This document shows, in pieces, positions 63,920 through 64,000 of a stretch of DNA of 64,000 bases (position 1 is the first letter of the stretch; every line of letters starts with the position of its first letter). A model generated the notes under the pieces. The model made no database searches. It was not told the DNA's origin and saw nothing but the letters and a program-made list of their open reading frames with translations. Both the position numbers and the translations under genes were made by a program. The stretch lies in contig JAAHFP010000003.1 in assembly GCA_010672925.1 (NCBI GenBank), positions 124,001 through 188,000 of the forward strand. The letters run 5' to 3'. The stretch is from Symploca sp. SIO1C2 (lineage in GTDB: Bacteria; Cyanobacteriota; Cyanobacteriia; Cyanobacteriales; Coleofasciculaceae).

Positions 63920-64000
63920 CTACTCTTCGATCAAAGCCAATAGTTCCTCAAACTGAAACTGGTTCGCTAAGGAAGCTAGAGCATCAGCTAGATGATTATT
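63920..64000 (-). CDS. 3' end of an upstream gene, probably another sensor kinase
   Basis: The last 26 codons read NNHLADALASLANQFQFEEL then LALIEE before a TAG. This resembles the C-terminal helix that ends cyanobacterial hybrid kinases. The rest lies outside the window. It would be the first gene of the same operon. Confidence 0.55.
   Translation of the reverse strand, partial: NNHLADALASLANQFQFEELLALIEE

Overview
The window looks like the chromosome of a large filamentous cyanobacterium. It carries the photosystem I genes psaA, psaB, psaI and psaL, two carotenoid genes (crtO-type ketolase and cruP), several gene families typical of cyanobacteria (DUF3727, Uma2, multi-PAS hybrid kinases, WD40 kinases), abundant GCGATCGC (HIP1) octamers, and many heptameric tandem repeats (STRR) with palindromic interspersed repeats. 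The density of repeats, remnants and toxin-antitoxin pieces resembles Moorena/Lyngbya/Oscillatoria-type genomes; genus is not determined here.

Layout. 1-5 kb: an AAA ATPase gene broken by a stop codon, hisS, a Panacea-type toxin-antitoxin pair, a solitary VapB-like antitoxin, a membrane protein and a MITE-like repeat. 5-9.6 kb: a large acidic protein, a small cyanobacterial protein and a Uma2 gene. 9.6-22.7 kb: mostly housekeeping genes: a transketolase-like enzyme, a partner-switching set (RsbW-like kinase, REC-PP2C phosphatase, STAS antagonist), crtO, DUF3727, mltG, yqeG, proB and thiL, separated by tandem repeats. 22.9-24.7 kb: a degraded DUF3368/UPF0175 toxin-antitoxin pair and small ORFs. 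24.8-33.5 kb is an accessory region: a three-gene operon (unknown protein, CHAT protease, truncated ChlD-like vWA protein) cut by a degenerate ISL3-family element, then Uma2, kinase and IS605-type remnants and a zinc-ribbon/Ser-Thr kinase/WD40 protein with repeat-derived insertions in its reading frame. 33.6-43 kb: rtcB, a NarL-type two-component pair, an S9 peptidase, a class III nucleotide cyclase and cruP. 43-47.7 kb: a DUF433/DUF5615-type pair, a Uma2 fragment and a Pepco plus caspase-FGE operon whose 3' end looks like the variable region of a diversity-generating retroelement (DGR) target. 47.9-51.5 kb: a holin-like protein, a small anchored protein and a repeat-rich lipoprotein. 52-57.7 kb: the photosystem I genes. 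57.8-64 kb: two REC/PAS/GAF sensor proteins and the tail of another gene.

Two themes stand out. First, there are two protease-centred putative conflict systems (CHAT with vWA, and Pepco with caspase-FGE); the second carries an adenine-poor C-type-lectin-like 3' end typical of DGR variable regions, although no template repeat or reverse transcriptase was found here. Second, interspersed palindromic and heptameric repeats have entered coding sequence in frame in at least three genes, including inside a protein kinase catalytic domain and a histidine kinase ATPase domain.

All calls come from reading the sequence by eye and from knowledge of the families; no database search was run.
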